Shown here: one piece after another, positions 46,583 to 55,671 of the stretch
Layout: each line of letters begins with the position of its first letter
Numbering within the stretch: the first letter of the stretch is position 1
Assembly (NCBI GenBank): GCA_963733935.1
Contig: CAVTEQ010000014.1
Coordinates: 888,454 to 952,453, forward strand
Origin: JAHFUA01 sp963733935
Lineage (GTDB): Bacteria; Acidobacteriota; Terriglobia; Terriglobales; Acidobacteriaceae
Length of the DNA stretch: 64,000 bases
Direction: 5' to 3'
The notes under the pieces: model-generated
Database searches by the model: none
What the model saw: the letters and a program-made list of their open reading frames with translations, nothing else
Told to the model about the DNA's origin: nothing
Position numbers and translations under genes: made by a program

Positions 46583-46951
46583 ATGCGCGCGGCTTACCAC
46601 GCTATTGCCTGCGACTACCCCAAGAGCGTGTTTCCCTTCATGCCATTTCAGCCGTTATGGATGGCCGGCTTGGACCTCCATGAGCGCTGCGTCTTCAGCG
46701 CCTTGCTGGAACTTTCCTGGTCGCTGCTGCCGCCCTGCCACCTGCCCGACGATCCCGATCAGTTACGCCGGATGCTCGTTGAGCGTTATCACCATGCCAG
46801 TTGGGACGAGCCGGTGCCTCCGCGGGTGTTGTGGCGCTTCCGCAACGATCCGCACCAGGGCTTGATTTATTTTCCGCCGCTCCTGCACGCCTACCGCTAC
46901 ATGCTGCGCGCCGAGCACCCGGATGACGTGCTGCAGTTGTCTGTAATGTGA
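46583..46951 (+). CDS. Hypothetical protein downstream of dnaB, weakly DUF1376-like
   Basis: 122 residues from ATG 46583 (GGAGGACGGAG upstream). Features are FMPFQPLWMAGLDLHERCVF, ALLELSWSLLPPCHLPDDPD and QLRRMLVERYHHASWDEPVP. The pattern 'hydrophobic helix, PDDPDQLRRML' recalls the DUF1376/YdaU proteins linked to primosome-like functions, by eye only. It follows dnaB by 38 bases and may be co-transcribed. Confidence 0.6.
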   Translation: MRAAYHAIACDYPKSVFPFMPFQPLWMAGLDLHERCVFSALLELSWSLLPPCHLPDDPDQLRRMLVERYHHASWDEPVPPRVLWRFRNDPHQGLIYFPPLLHAYRYMLRAEHPDDVLQLSVM

Positions 46952-46999
46952 CCCGCGGCTGCGACCCGCGATCGCTCGACTGGCTATAATCGGTTCGCG

Positions 47000-48160
47000 A
47001 TGCTTCAGTCTGCCGTGACCGTCGAGCGCACGAATCTGCGTCCCACCTGGGCCGAGGTCTCCCTGCCCACGCTGCGGAAAAACTTCCGTGTGATCCGCGA
47101 CCACGTCGCGCCTGACGTGACCGTCTGTGCGGTTGTCAAAGCCCACGCCTATGGCCACGGGGCGGTAGAGTGCGCGCGTGCGCTGGAGCTGGAGGGGGCG
47201 CAGTGGTTCGGCGTCACTTCCACGGATGAAGGCCTGGCACTGCGCGACGGCGGAATTACCGCGCGCATCCTGCTGATGACCGGCTTCTGGCGGGGCGACG
47301 AAGAGTTCGTGCTCCAGAATGATCTGACCCCAACAGTTTGGCAAAGGGAACACATCGAGCGCCTCGAGCAGGCCGCCGAGAAACTGCGCAAAGACTCGGT
47401 TCGCGTGCACCTCAAGGTTGATACGGGAATGGCCCGTCTGGGGGCCAGTCTTGAGGATTTGCCGCCGTTACTCGAGAACCTGCGCGCCGCGAGGCGGGTG
47501 AAGCTGGAAGGCATGTTCAGCCACTTGGCCTCAGCCGAGGTTGTCGATTCGCCGCACGTGGACGAGCAGATTACGCGCTTCGAACACGCAGTGGCCATGG
47601 TGAAGCAAAGCGGTCTGGCGCCGACCTACCTTCATCTTGCGAATACCTCCGCCATCGCCACCCGGCCCAAGTCATGGATGAACTTTGTCCGCCCCGGGAT
47701 TGCGCTTTACGGGTATCAACTGCCTTCGCTAGCGGAAGGCAAATCCTTCGGCCTGCCGGTTCAGCCGGTGCTTTCCTGGAAGACGCGAATCATCTCTCTT
47801 CGCGACGTCAGGGCGGGACAGGCGATCGGTTACAGCGGCGCTTACGTCGCACGCGCGCCGGCGCGTCTTGCGGCCCTGCCCCTGGGCTATGCCGACGGCC
47901 TCAGCCGGCATCTTTCCTCGCGCGGACGCGTGATTGTCAACGACCAGTACGCGCCCATCGTGGGCAATATTTCCATGGATCTTACGCTGGTGGACGTCAC
48001 TCAGATTCCCAGCGCCGCGATCGGCAGCGAAGCGATCATCATCGGACGAAGCAAACATTGCGCCGTGAGCGCCGCCGACCATGCCCAGCTTGCCGGCACG
48101 ATCCCTTACGAGGTCCTGTGCAACATCTCGAAGCGAGTGCCACGCAACTACATCAGCTAG
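47000..48160 (+). CDS. alr: Alanine racemase
   Basis: 386 residues. The pyridoxal-phosphate Lys lies in VCAVVKAHAYGHGA (about residue 41). VHLKVDTGMARLG follows. The opposing catalytic Tyr is in AIGYSGAYVARAP (about residue 275), and the C-terminal domain has GNISMDLTLVDVT. It makes D-alanine for peptidoglycan. A TATAAT at 46985-46990 stands nine bases before the ATG with no Shine-Dalgarno, suggesting a nearly leaderless transcript. Confidence 0.93.
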   Translation: MLQSAVTVERTNLRPTWAEVSLPTLRKNFRVIRDHVAPDVTVCAVVKAHAYGHGAVECARALELEGAQWFGVTSTDEGLALRDGGITARILLMTGFWRGDEEFVLQNDLTPTVWQREHIERLEQAAEKLRKDSVRVHLKVDTGMARLGASLEDLPPLLENLRAARRVKLEGMFSHLASAEVVDSPHVDEQITRFEHAVAMVKQSGLAPTYLHLANTSAIATRPKSWMNFVRPGIALYGYQLPSLAEGKSFGLPVQPVLSWKTRIISLRDVRAGQAIGYSGAYVARAPARLAALPLGYADGLSRHLSSRGRVIVNDQYAPIVGNISMDLTLVDVTQIPSAAIGSEAIIIGRSKHCAVSAADHAQLAGTIPYEVLCNISKRVPRNYIS

Positions 48161-48162
48161 CT

Positions 48163-49242
48163 ATGCGCCGCCTGTACCGCCGGTGGATGCACGACTGGGA
48201 GACCCGGCTCGCTGACCGGGACACCAATCGCGTAGTGCGACCGTTCGACTGGGGGCTTGAGTGGGTGCAGGGGTGGCCGCTTGCGGGTGGCGAATGGCGT
48301 GGCCGCGTCGGCAACGAAGCCGAGAGCTTCATGCACGACTTGAATCGGCGCATCGTCGCCGAGAGCGGCCGCTTCTTCGCGTATGCCACGCCCTCCGACT
48401 TTCGCCTGGAAGCAGACCGGCTGCGCTTTACCTCGCCGGTTGCAACTCCATATGCTGAAAATAATCTGGCGACGGCACGCTGGTTTCCTGCTGGCCGGCG
48501 CACCAGGAATGGGCGCGGCAACGAAGCCGGGCCAGAAGCACGCCGGGCAGTTATCGTCCTGCCACAGTGGAATGCGGATGCCGAGAGCCACGTCGGTCTC
48601 TGCCGCCTTTTCAACTGGCTGGGAATCTCTGCCCTGCGTTTGAGTCTTCCCTATCACGACCTGCGCAAACCGGCAGAGATCGCACGCGCCGACTATGCGG
48701 TCTCTTCCAATATCGCGCGCACCATCGATGCCGCCCGCCAGGCCGTTATTGATGCGCGCTGCTGTCTCGACTGGCTGGAGAGCCAGGGCTGCCGGCAATT
48801 AGGCATCGTCGGCACCAGCCTCGGCTCCTGCTACGCCTTTATTACGAGCGCTCACGACGAGCGGCTCAAAGTGAACGTCTTCAACCACGCCTCAACCTAC
48901 TTCGCCGACGTGGTTTGGACGGGACAATCCACCCGCCACGTCCGCGCCGGCATCGACGGCCACATCGATCTCGATCGCCTTCGCCAGGCGTGGCTGGCCA
49001 TCAGTCCTATGGCGTACTTCGAGAGGTTTGCCGCACTGCCCAAGAAGTCACTGCTGGTCTACGCGACGTATGACCTGACGTTTCCGCCTGCGCTTTCGCG
49101 CGAACTCATCGCGGCATTCAGCCGGCGCAATCTCGATCACAAAGTTGCAGTATTACCCTGCGGGCACTACACGAGCGGTGAGACACCGTTCAAGTTTATG
49201 GATGGGTGGCACATGGCTGCGTTCTTGAAGTCGGCGTTCTGA
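48163..49242 (+). CDS. Alpha/beta-hydrolase family protein
   Basis: 359 residues from ATG 48163, two bases after the alr stop. The nucleophile elbow is LGIVGTSLGSCYAF (G-x-S-x-G, about residue 220). The acid is probably in VYATYDLTFPPALS, and the His in LPCGHYTSGETPF. The first 120 residues (helical, RRWMHDWETRLADRDTNRVV) form an extra domain. It is probably a cytoplasmic esterase or peptidase-like enzyme, substrate unknown. It forms an operon with alr. An overlapping longer frame upstream is alr read in another frame. Confidence 0.8.
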   Translation: MRRLYRRWMHDWETRLADRDTNRVVRPFDWGLEWVQGWPLAGGEWRGRVGNEAESFMHDLNRRIVAESGRFFAYATPSDFRLEADRLRFTSPVATPYAENNLATARWFPAGRRTRNGRGNEAGPEARRAVIVLPQWNADAESHVGLCRLFNWLGISALRLSLPYHDLRKPAEIARADYAVSSNIARTIDAARQAVIDARCCLDWLESQGCRQLGIVGTSLGSCYAFITSAHDERLKVNVFNHASTYFADVVWTGQSTRHVRAGIDGHIDLDRLRQAWLAISPMAYFERFAALPKKSLLVYATYDLTFPPALSRELIAAFSRRNLDHKVAVLPCGHYTSGETPFKFMDGWHMAAFLKSAF

Positions 49243-49246
49243 ATGA

Positions 49247-49280
49247 AGTTTTCAGTTGTCAGTTTTCAGTTGTCAGTTTG
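49247..49280. repeat. Left 'cagttgtcagtttt' repeat flanking the four-helix-bundle gene
   Basis: Units of TTTTCAGTTGTCAG repeated twice. They are inverted relative to the array at 49697-49750 and encode the last residues of the small gene. Confidence 0.75.
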
Positions 49281-49636
49281 TTGCGGAGCGAGGCAATCAG
49301 CCCATTCAGGATTCGACCGACCTCAGCGCTGCTGGCCAACAGCTTCTCTGCATCACGGTGGGGCAGAAAACCCAGATTGGTCGCGATCAGAACTTGGGTT
49401 TCCAGTTCTAATAATGATCCGCGCGCATTGCGCAGAAAATGCTGGAAGTCGCCCTCGAGGCGCCGGCCTTGGCCTTCGGCAATGTTGCTGGGAACTGAAA
49501 CCGCCGCGCGCCGCATCTGGCTGGTCAGCCCGTAGGTTTCTTCCTTGGGAAATCCTCGAGTGTGGAAGTAGATCGCTGTCACCAGCTGCATCGCTTTCTG
49601 CCATGCCTTCAGATCACGGTAGGTGGGATAGTTCAT
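49259..49636 (-). CDS. Four-helix-bundle protein (23S rRNA intervening-sequence protein family)
   Basis: 125 residues from ATG 49636, AAAGGAGAT upstream. It starts MNYPTYRDLKAWQKAMQLVT and contains GFPKEETYGLTSQMRRAAVS and VPSNIAEGQGRRLEGDFQHF, the classic four-helix-bundle (IVP) signature. A fourth helix carries LASSAEVGRILNGLIASLR. Proteins of this family were first seen in rRNA intervening sequences; function unknown. Both ends of the gene are bracketed by inverted 'caactgacaact' arrays, which also supply the C-terminal TTEN. Confidence 0.9.
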   Translation of the reverse strand: MNYPTYRDLKAWQKAMQLVTAIYFHTRGFPKEETYGLTSQMRRAAVSVPSNIAEGQGRRLEGDFQHFLRNARGSLLELETQVLIATNLGFLPHRDAEKLLASSAEVGRILNGLIASLRNKLTTEN

Positions 49637-49696
49637 ACGATCTCCTTTGTAGTTCAAGAGAAGCGCGGGAACTATACGACATTGGGACTGAGGGTT

Positions 49697-49750
49697 CTGA
49701 CAACTGGCAACTGCGGGCTTCTGACAACTGACAACTGGCAACTGACAACT
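49697..49750. repeat. Right 'ctgacaactggcaactg' repeat flanking the four-helix-bundle gene
   Basis: Four to five degenerate copies of CTGACAACTGGCAACTG. Inverted with respect to 49247-49280; it abuts the stop of the enoyl-CoA hydratase gene. Confidence 0.75.
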
Positions 49751-50534
49751 ACCGGTTCTTCCACACCGGCTTCCTTTTCTCCAGCACTGCTCGCAATCCC
49801 TCCTGCACGTCCTCCAGCTCCATCAACTGGTTCAGATAAATGTTGTGCGATTGCCTCATGGCCTTATCGAGCGGCAGCCCGATAGAGCCCGAGATCACGC
49901 GCTTGGTCATCTCCAGCACAGGAGCGCTGAATTCGCCAATCTTGTTGATGACCGAGTCGACTGCCTCTTTCAACTCCGCTTCCGGCACCAGTCGGTTGAC
50001 GAAGCCGAGTGCCAGAGCTTCCTCCGCGGAGAGCGCCTCCCCGGTCAGAATGAGTTCATAGGTTTTCTTGGGGCCGATCACTTGCGGCAACATCACGGCG
50101 GCGAACGGCGGGAAAACGCCTAGCTTTACTTCCGGCTGGGCAAACTTGGCTTTAGGGGTGGCGATTACCATGTCGCCAAAGGCGGCGAGCTCGGAGCCAG
50201 CGCCGATTGCCGGGCCATTCACCACTATGATCAACGGCTTGGAGATCTCGCGGATGGCTTCAAAAACCCGGTTGAATGCCTCCAGGGTCGAGAACACACG
50301 GTCGGCTTTCGAGTCCTCCAGGCCAATGCCGGCCGAAAATGTCCGTTGCGAAGAATCCAGCAGAACCGCCTTGATATCGCCGCGTCCGTTCAGGCCTTCT
50401 ATGGCTTCGGCCAATTCTTTCATCAGTGGCACGGTCAGCACGTTGTAGGGAGGATTGTTGAGCGTGATGTGGGCGATGTAAGTGGAGGTGTCGAATTGGA
50501 TGTAGTGGAACTTGGTTGCGGTGCCCGTGGCCAT
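49749..50534 (-). CDS. Enoyl-CoA hydratase/isomerase family protein
   Basis: 261 residues. The crotonase fold is shown by ITLNNPPYNVLTVPLMKELA, AVLLDSSQRTFSAGIGLED and IIVVNGPAIGAGSELAAFGD, the last two forming the oxyanion hole. The acid positions normally occupied by Glu are not both evident, so hydratase versus isomerase or dienoyl-CoA-type activity is open. No other beta-oxidation genes lie near. The 301-bp gap to the next gene (50535-50835) has no gene I can support; the two are divergent, so it must hold their control regions. Confidence 0.85.
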   Translation of the reverse strand: MATGTATKFHYIQFDTSTYIAHITLNNPPYNVLTVPLMKELAEAIEGLNGRGDIKAVLLDSSQRTFSAGIGLEDSKADRVFSTLEAFNRVFEAIREISKPLIIVVNGPAIGAGSELAAFGDMVIATPKAKFAQPEVKLGVFPPFAAVMLPQVIGPKKTYELILTGEALSAEEALALGFVNRLVPEAELKEAVDSVINKIGEFSAPVLEMTKRVISGSIGLPLDKAMRQSHNIYLNQLMELEDVQEGLRAVLEKRKPVWKNR

Positions 50535-50835
50535 GTGCGGCTCCTGATTGCCGGACGGGGTTCCATTCCAACCCAGCCGGCATCAGCTCGGTCGTTTGGG
50601 ATCCCACTCCAGTCCCCACGGCGATTATCAATGGGAGATTCGTTCACAGACAAGTAACCAGTGGGCCATCACTCCGGCTTTTGACTGCGATCCGGAAGCT
50701 CGATACGCTGCTCGTAAGTTCAACAAACTGCCTGAAAAAATGAGGGCGGCCGGCCGAGGTCGAGAATCTTTTTCCCCCTTTTGCAAATCTGATACAGAAG
50801 CACTTCGTGGGGATCAGTTCATTAAGGTAAGGGCT

Positions 50836-51963
50836 ATGGCGAAACGGATGTTCTTGATGCTGTCCGTGGCGGCAGTGTTCATCACGGGCCTCGGCTTTGT
50901 GAAGTTTCGGCAGGTCAAAGCGGCAGTTGCGGCACACGCGGCTTTCCAACCGCCTCCGGAGGCGGTAACCACCATCGTCGCTCGGCAGGAGCACTGGCCC
51001 GTGGGACTCAACGCAATTGGAAGTGTGGTTGCCGTGCGCGGCGTCACCGTGAGCGCGGATCTGCCCGGCATCGTGGAGAAGATCAACTTCGAATCCGGGG
51101 CATCGGTCAAGGCGGGCGACGTGCTCGTGCAGCTCGACACCCGAGAGGAGCGAGCTCAGCTGGCTTCTGCCGAGGCGCAGCGCGACCTTGCAAACGCTAA
51201 TTTCAACCGCATGCAGCAACTGGTAAAAGCGGGCGTCATTTCCAAGATGGACTACGACCAGAATTCGGCGGGCCAGAGGCAGGCCACCGCGAAAGTCGGG
51301 GAAATTCGCGCGACCATCGAACGAAAGACCATCCGGGCGCCGTTCTCCGGCGTGCTGGGCATCCGTCAGGTGAACCTGGGACAGTACGTTTCCGGCGGCA
51401 GTCCGATCGTTCCCTTGCAGTCATTGGATCCGGTTTACGTGAACTTCTCCGTGCCGCAGCAAGCGCTCGCGCAACTGCGGGTCGGCCAGAGCGTGCGCGC
51501 CAGCACGAGTGACGCGGCCGCGGACGAATTCACCGGACGTGTTACCGCGGTGGACTCCGTGGTCGATGAAGCGACCCGCAACGTTCAGGTACAGGCGACT
51601 TTTGCCAATCCGCAACACAAGCTCCGCCCCGGCATGTTCGTACAGGCCAAGCTTGCGCTCGGGGGCAGTGATTCGGTGATTGCCCTTCCCGCATCCGCCA
51701 TCAGCTATGCGCCTTACGGCGATTCTGTTTTCATCGTGACGGAGCTCAAAGGGTCAAACGGTCAGGATTATCGAAGCGTGCGGCAACAGTTCGTGAAGGT
51801 CGGAGCCTCTCGCGGTGACCAGATTGCGGTGCTCTCGGGTGTAAATCCGGGTGAGGAGGTTGTGACCTCCGGCACGTTCAAACTTCGCAACGGCGCGGCA
51901 GTGCAGACCAATAACAGTGTGCAGCCCTCCAACAACCCGGCGCCGCGGGTCGAGGACCGGTAA
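50836..51963 (+). CDS. RND efflux periplasmic adaptor (membrane fusion protein)
   Basis: 375 residues from ATG 50836 (AAGGTAAGGG upstream). An N-terminal membrane anchor (MFLMLSVAAVFITGLGFVKF) precedes the lipoyl halves (VSADLPGIVEKINFESGASV and TIRAPFSGVLGIRQVNLGQY), a short coiled-coil hairpin, a beta-barrel and the membrane-proximal domain (LRPGMFVQAKL). It joins the RND pump at 51964 to an outer-membrane channel. The stop is two bases before the pump start. Confidence 0.92.
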   Translation: MAKRMFLMLSVAAVFITGLGFVKFRQVKAAVAAHAAFQPPPEAVTTIVARQEHWPVGLNAIGSVVAVRGVTVSADLPGIVEKINFESGASVKAGDVLVQLDTREERAQLASAEAQRDLANANFNRMQQLVKAGVISKMDYDQNSAGQRQATAKVGEIRATIERKTIRAPFSGVLGIRQVNLGQYVSGGSPIVPLQSLDPVYVNFSVPQQALAQLRVGQSVRASTSDAAADEFTGRVTAVDSVVDEATRNVQVQATFANPQHKLRPGMFVQAKLALGGSDSVIALPASAISYAPYGDSVFIVTELKGSNGQDYRSVRQQFVKVGASRGDQIAVLSGVNPGEEVVTSGTFKLRNGAAVQTNNSVQPSNNPAPRVEDR

Positions 51964-54900
51964 ATGAAGCTGACGGATTTATTTGTCAAGCGGCCGGTCC
52001 TCGCGGTCGTGGTTAATCTCGTCATCCTGATTGCCGGCCTGCAGTCGGTGCGCTCGTTAAGCGTTCGCCAATATCCGCGCAGCGACATCGCGATCGTGAC
52101 GGTCTCGACGACCTATGTAGGCGCCAACGCCAACCTGGTGCGCGGTTTTATCACCACGCCGCTCGAGCGCGTAATCGCCAGCGCCGACGGCATCGACTAC
52201 ATGGAGTCGTCGAGCGCCCAGGGACTCAGCACCATCACGGTGCATCTGAAGCTCAACTACGACACCAACGCCGCGCTCACGCAGATCCAGGCGAAGGTGG
52301 CCCAGGTCCGCAATGATCTTCCGCCGGAAGCCGAGGCGCCGGTCATCGAGCTGGCGACCGCCGACAACCAGTTCGCGGCCATGTATCTTGGATTCTCATC
52401 CGACTCTCTCGATCAGAATCAGATCAGCGATTACCTGATGCGCGTGGTGCAGCCCAAGCTGAGCGCCATCAGCGGCGTGCAGCGCGCCGACATCCTGGGC
52501 AATCGCACCTTTGCCATGCGAGTCTGGCTGAAGCCCGAGAAAATGGCTGCCTTAGGGATTTCGCCTTCCCAGGTTCGGGACGCGCTCTCCAAGAACAACT
52601 ATCTCTCTGCCCTTGGCAAGACAAAGGGCTCCATGGTTTCGGTGAACCTGGTTGCCAACACCGACCTGCAGACAGCGCAGGAGTTCCAGCAACTGGTGGT
52701 GAAGGAGGACAAAGGCGTGGTCGTGCGCCTGGGCGAAATCGCCGATGTGGTGCTCGGCGCCGAGGATTACGACTCAGACGTTCGCTTTAACGGCCAGAAC
52801 TCCACCTTCATGGGCATTTGGGTGCTTCCCACCGCGAACTCGCTCGAGGTGATCGGGAAAGTTCGCGAGGCCATGAAGGAGGTCCAGGCGCAACTGCCCG
52901 TGGGCATGAAGGCGGGCATCCCCTACGATTCGACCCAGTACATTCAGAACGCTATTCATGAAGTCTTCCACACGCTGACCGAAACGCTGATCATCGTCAT
53001 CATCGTTATTTTCCTGTTCCTGGGATCCGCTCGCTCGGTGATTATTCCCGCCGTCGCTATTCCGATCTCGCTCATCGGCGCCGTTTTCCTGATGCTGGCG
53101 GCGGGGTTCACGATCAACTTGCTGACGCTTCTTGCCATCGTGCTCTCCGTCGGCCTGGTGGTCGACGACGCGATCGTCATGGTCGAGAACGTGGAGCGCC
53201 ACATTCAGCTCGGGCAGCGTCCGTTTGACGCCGCCATTGCGGCAGCTCGCGAGCTGGTCGGGCCCATCATCGCGATGACGATCACGCTGGCCGCGGTCTA
53301 CGCACCGATCGGCTTGCAGGGCGGCCTTACCGGAGCGCTCTTCCGCGAGTTCGCATTCACGCTGGCGGGGGCCGTCATCGTCTCCGGCGTCGTCGCGCTC
53401 ACTTTGTCTCCCATGATGGGATCGCGGCTGCTGCGTGCCGGTGATGCTGAGCGCGGACTCGCGGGAATGATCAATCGCGGGTTCGATGCGATCCGTCGCA
53501 CGTACGCGTCCCTGCTGACGGGAACGCTTCAGTACCGGCCGGTCGTGCTGGTTTTGTGGGGGATCGTCGCTGTGCTGATCATCCCCTTCTACATGTTCTC
53601 GCAAAAAGAGCTGGCGCCGAAGGAAGACCAGAGCGTGGTCTTCGGAGTAATCCAGGCGGCGCCGAACTCCACTCTCGATCAGACGCAACTGTTTGCCTCC
53701 CAGGTCACCGACGTGTATCGCTCTTTTCCCGAATCCGCGAACACCTTCGAGATCACCTCGCCCTCGGGAGGTTTCAGCGGCATGGTGACCAAGCCCTGGA
53801 GCCAGCGAAAGAAAAACACCCAGGAACTTCAGGTCGAGGCAGCCGCCAAACTCTCGAAAATTCCCGGCGTGCGCGTGATCTCGCTCGTCCCGCCAGCCCT
53901 CCCCGGCGGCGGAGACTTTCCCGTGGACTTCGTCATAGCCTCGACCGCTGAGCCGGAGCGCCTCTTCCAGTTTGCCAATCAGCTCGTCGCCAAGGCGATG
54001 TCCAGCGGGCTGTTCATGTACGCCGACTCGGATTTGAAGTTCGACCAGCCGCAGACGGAGGTCGTCTTCGATCGCGACAAGCTGCGCGCGCAGGGAGTCG
54101 ATCTTTCCCAGGCCGGCCGGGACCTCTCGACCATGCTGGGCGGCGACTACGTGAATCGCTTCAGCGTGCAAGGCCGCAGTTACAAGGTCATCCCGCAGAT
54201 CAGGCGCGCGGAACGTCTGACTGCAGACCAATTGAAGGACATCTACGTCACGGGGGCAGGCAACAAGCTCGTCCCGCTTTCCACTTTTGCGACGCTGAAA
54301 ACGACGACCCAGCCGCGAGACCTCAAGCGATTCCAGCAGTTGAACGCCGTCCGCATTCAGGGCGTGATTCCGCCGCAAGTTTCGCTGGACACCGCGCTGC
54401 GCATGCTGGAGAACGAGGCGCAGCAAATCCTGCCTCCTGGGCAGGGCTTCACCATCGACTATGCCGGCGAATCGCGCCAGCTTCGCACCGAGGGAGGAAA
54501 GTTCTTCGGCACCTTCCTGCTGTCGGGAATCCTGATCTATCTGGTGCTGGCAGCCCAATTTGAAAGCTTCCGTGACCCGCTGATCGTGCTCGCCGGGTCG
54601 GTACCGCTGGCGCTTTCGGGAGCCCTGCTGTTCTCCTTCTTAGGACTGACAACGCTCAACATCTACAGCCAGATCGGACTGATCACACTGGTTGGGCTGG
54701 TATCGAAAAACGGCATCCTGATCGTGGAGTTCGCCAACAAGCTGCAGGAGCAGGGGCGCGACAAACTGCACGCCGTGATTGAAGCCTCCGCTACGCGGCT
54801 GCGACCCATTCTCATGACGACGGCAGCCACCGTGATGGGCCATCTTCCCCTCGTCTTTGCCCGCGGGCCGGGAGCCGGGGCACGCAACAGCATTGGCATG

Positions 54901-55056
54901 ATGCTGGTCACGGGCATGACCATTGGCTCGGCGTTCACGCTGTTCATCGTGCCTTCGATCTACGTGTTGCTCGCGCGCACGCACCGAGCCGACACACCCA
55001 CGGCCACGGCAAATGAAACGCAAATGGAAGACTCCGACCTCACGGTTGCCGTTTAG
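51964..55056 (+). CDS. RND-family multidrug efflux pump (inner membrane permease)
   Basis: 1030 residues with the usual duplication. Each half has a leading membrane helix, a large periplasmic loop and five to six helices. Family blocks include FVKRPVLAVVVNLVI, GYxx-like ISPSQVRDALSKNNYLSALG, the proton-relay helix VGLVVDDAIVMVENVERH (Asp-Asp) and SKNGILIVEFANKLQEQGRD. It is powered by proton entry and exports amphipathic compounds. It clusters with its adaptor; no outer-membrane factor is found here. Confidence 0.93.
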   Translation: MKLTDLFVKRPVLAVVVNLVILIAGLQSVRSLSVRQYPRSDIAIVTVSTTYVGANANLVRGFITTPLERVIASADGIDYMESSSAQGLSTITVHLKLNYDTNAALTQIQAKVAQVRNDLPPEAEAPVIELATADNQFAAMYLGFSSDSLDQNQISDYLMRVVQPKLSAISGVQRADILGNRTFAMRVWLKPEKMAALGISPSQVRDALSKNNYLSALGKTKGSMVSVNLVANTDLQTAQEFQQLVVKEDKGVVVRLGEIADVVLGAEDYDSDVRFNGQNSTFMGIWVLPTANSLEVIGKVREAMKEVQAQLPVGMKAGIPYDSTQYIQNAIHEVFHTLTETLIIVIIVIFLFLGSARSVIIPAVAIPISLIGAVFLMLAAGFTINLLTLLAIVLSVGLVVDDAIVMVENVERHIQLGQRPFDAAIAAARELVGPIIAMTITLAAVYAPIGLQGGLTGALFREFAFTLAGAVIVSGVVALTLSPMMGSRLLRAGDAERGLAGMINRGFDAIRRTYASLLTGTLQYRPVVLVLWGIVAVLIIPFYMFSQKELAPKEDQSVVFGVIQAAPNSTLDQTQLFASQVTDVYRSFPESANTFEITSPSGGFSGMVTKPWSQRKKNTQELQVEAAAKLSKIPGVRVISLVPPALPGGGDFPVDFVIASTAEPERLFQFANQLVAKAMSSGLFMYADSDLKFDQPQTEVVFDRDKLRAQGVDLSQAGRDLSTMLGGDYVNRFSVQGRSYKVIPQIRRAERLTADQLKDIYVTGAGNKLVPLSTFATLKTTTQPRDLKRFQQLNAVRIQGVIPPQVSLDTALRMLENEAQQILPPGQGFTIDYAGESRQLRTEGGKFFGTFLLSGILIYLVLAAQFESFRDPLIVLAGSVPLALSGALLFSFLGLTTLNIYSQIGLITLVGLVSKNGILIVEFANKLQEQGRDKLHAVIEASATRLRPILMTTAATVMGHLPLVFARGPGAGARNSIGMMLVTGMTIGSAFTLFIVPSIYVLLARTHRADTPTATANETQMEDSDLTVAV

Positions 55057-55089
55057 GAATCAGCGCCCGCTGGCGTAGAATTGGGAACT

Positions 55090-55548
55090 ATGAAAATCGC
55101 CATCGGCGCCGACCATGCCGGCTATGAGCTCAAAGAGAAGATCAGGCAGCGGCTCGTGCAGGAAGGCAACGAAGTCCACGACAAGGGCACCAATTCCACT
55201 GATTCCGTGGACTATCCCGATTTTGCTCGCCTGGTAGGAGAGGAAATCTCCCGCAAGGATGCGGAGTTTGGCGTGCTGGTCTGCGGCAGCGGCATCGGGA
55301 TGTCGATTGCCGCCAATAAGGTGCCCGGCGTCCGCGCTGCCCACGTCACCAACATGTACGAAGCCCAGATGGCGCGCGAGCACAACAATGCCAATGTAGT
55401 GACCGTTGGCTCACGCGTACTCGACGAGTGGACGGCCATCCAGGCGGTGCAGACATTCCTGCATACGGCTTTCGCGGGCGGCCGCCATGAGCGGCGCGTG
55501 CAGAAAATTATGGATATTGAACATCAGGAGCAGGCGCACCACGCCTGA
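55090..55548 (+). CDS. rpiB: Ribose-5-phosphate isomerase B
   Basis: 152 residues from ATG 55090. MKIAIGADHAGYELKEKIRQ is the RpiB N-terminus; active-site VLVCGSGIGMSIAANKVPGV contains the catalytic Cys and phosphate-binding loop, and EHNNANVVTVGSRVL follows. It interconverts ribose-5-P and ribulose-5-P. It lies upstream of glyA, from which a REP-pair element separates it. Confidence 0.93.
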   Translation: MKIAIGADHAGYELKEKIRQRLVQEGNEVHDKGTNSTDSVDYPDFARLVGEEISRKDAEFGVLVCGSGIGMSIAANKVPGVRAAHVTNMYEAQMAREHNNANVVTVGSRVLDEWTAIQAVQTFLHTAFAGGRHERRVQKIMDIEHQEQAHHA

Positions 55549-55554
55549 CACGGA

Positions 55555-55648
55555 GTAGCGCCGCCGTCTCGGCGGCTGTCGCATGAACATCTCGCTTACG
55601 CCTGAGGGCGGGACGCCCTCAGGACAGCCGGCAAGATGCCGGCGCTAC
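55555..55648. repeat. REP-pair (REPIN-like) element, intergenic copy 3
   Basis: 94 bp ending in GTAGCGCC and GGCGCTAC with nested inverted segments (CCGTCTCGGCGGCTGTCG...). Same boundaries as the copies within 25.7 and 38.7 kb, here between rpiB and glyA. Confidence 0.9.
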
Positions 55649-55671
55649 ATCAACGCGGGAGACGGATTGTT

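Noticed and set aside
47674..48162. Upstream extension of the alpha/beta-hydrolase frame through alr
   Set aside because: This part is alr in another frame; the ATG at 48163, two bases after the alr stop, is the natural start.
52774..54558. 594-residue open frame opposite the RND pump gene
   Set aside because: It is the antisense of a clear, conserved pump gene; its composition (Gln/Arg/His-rich, no domains) is typical of shadow frames in high-GC DNA.
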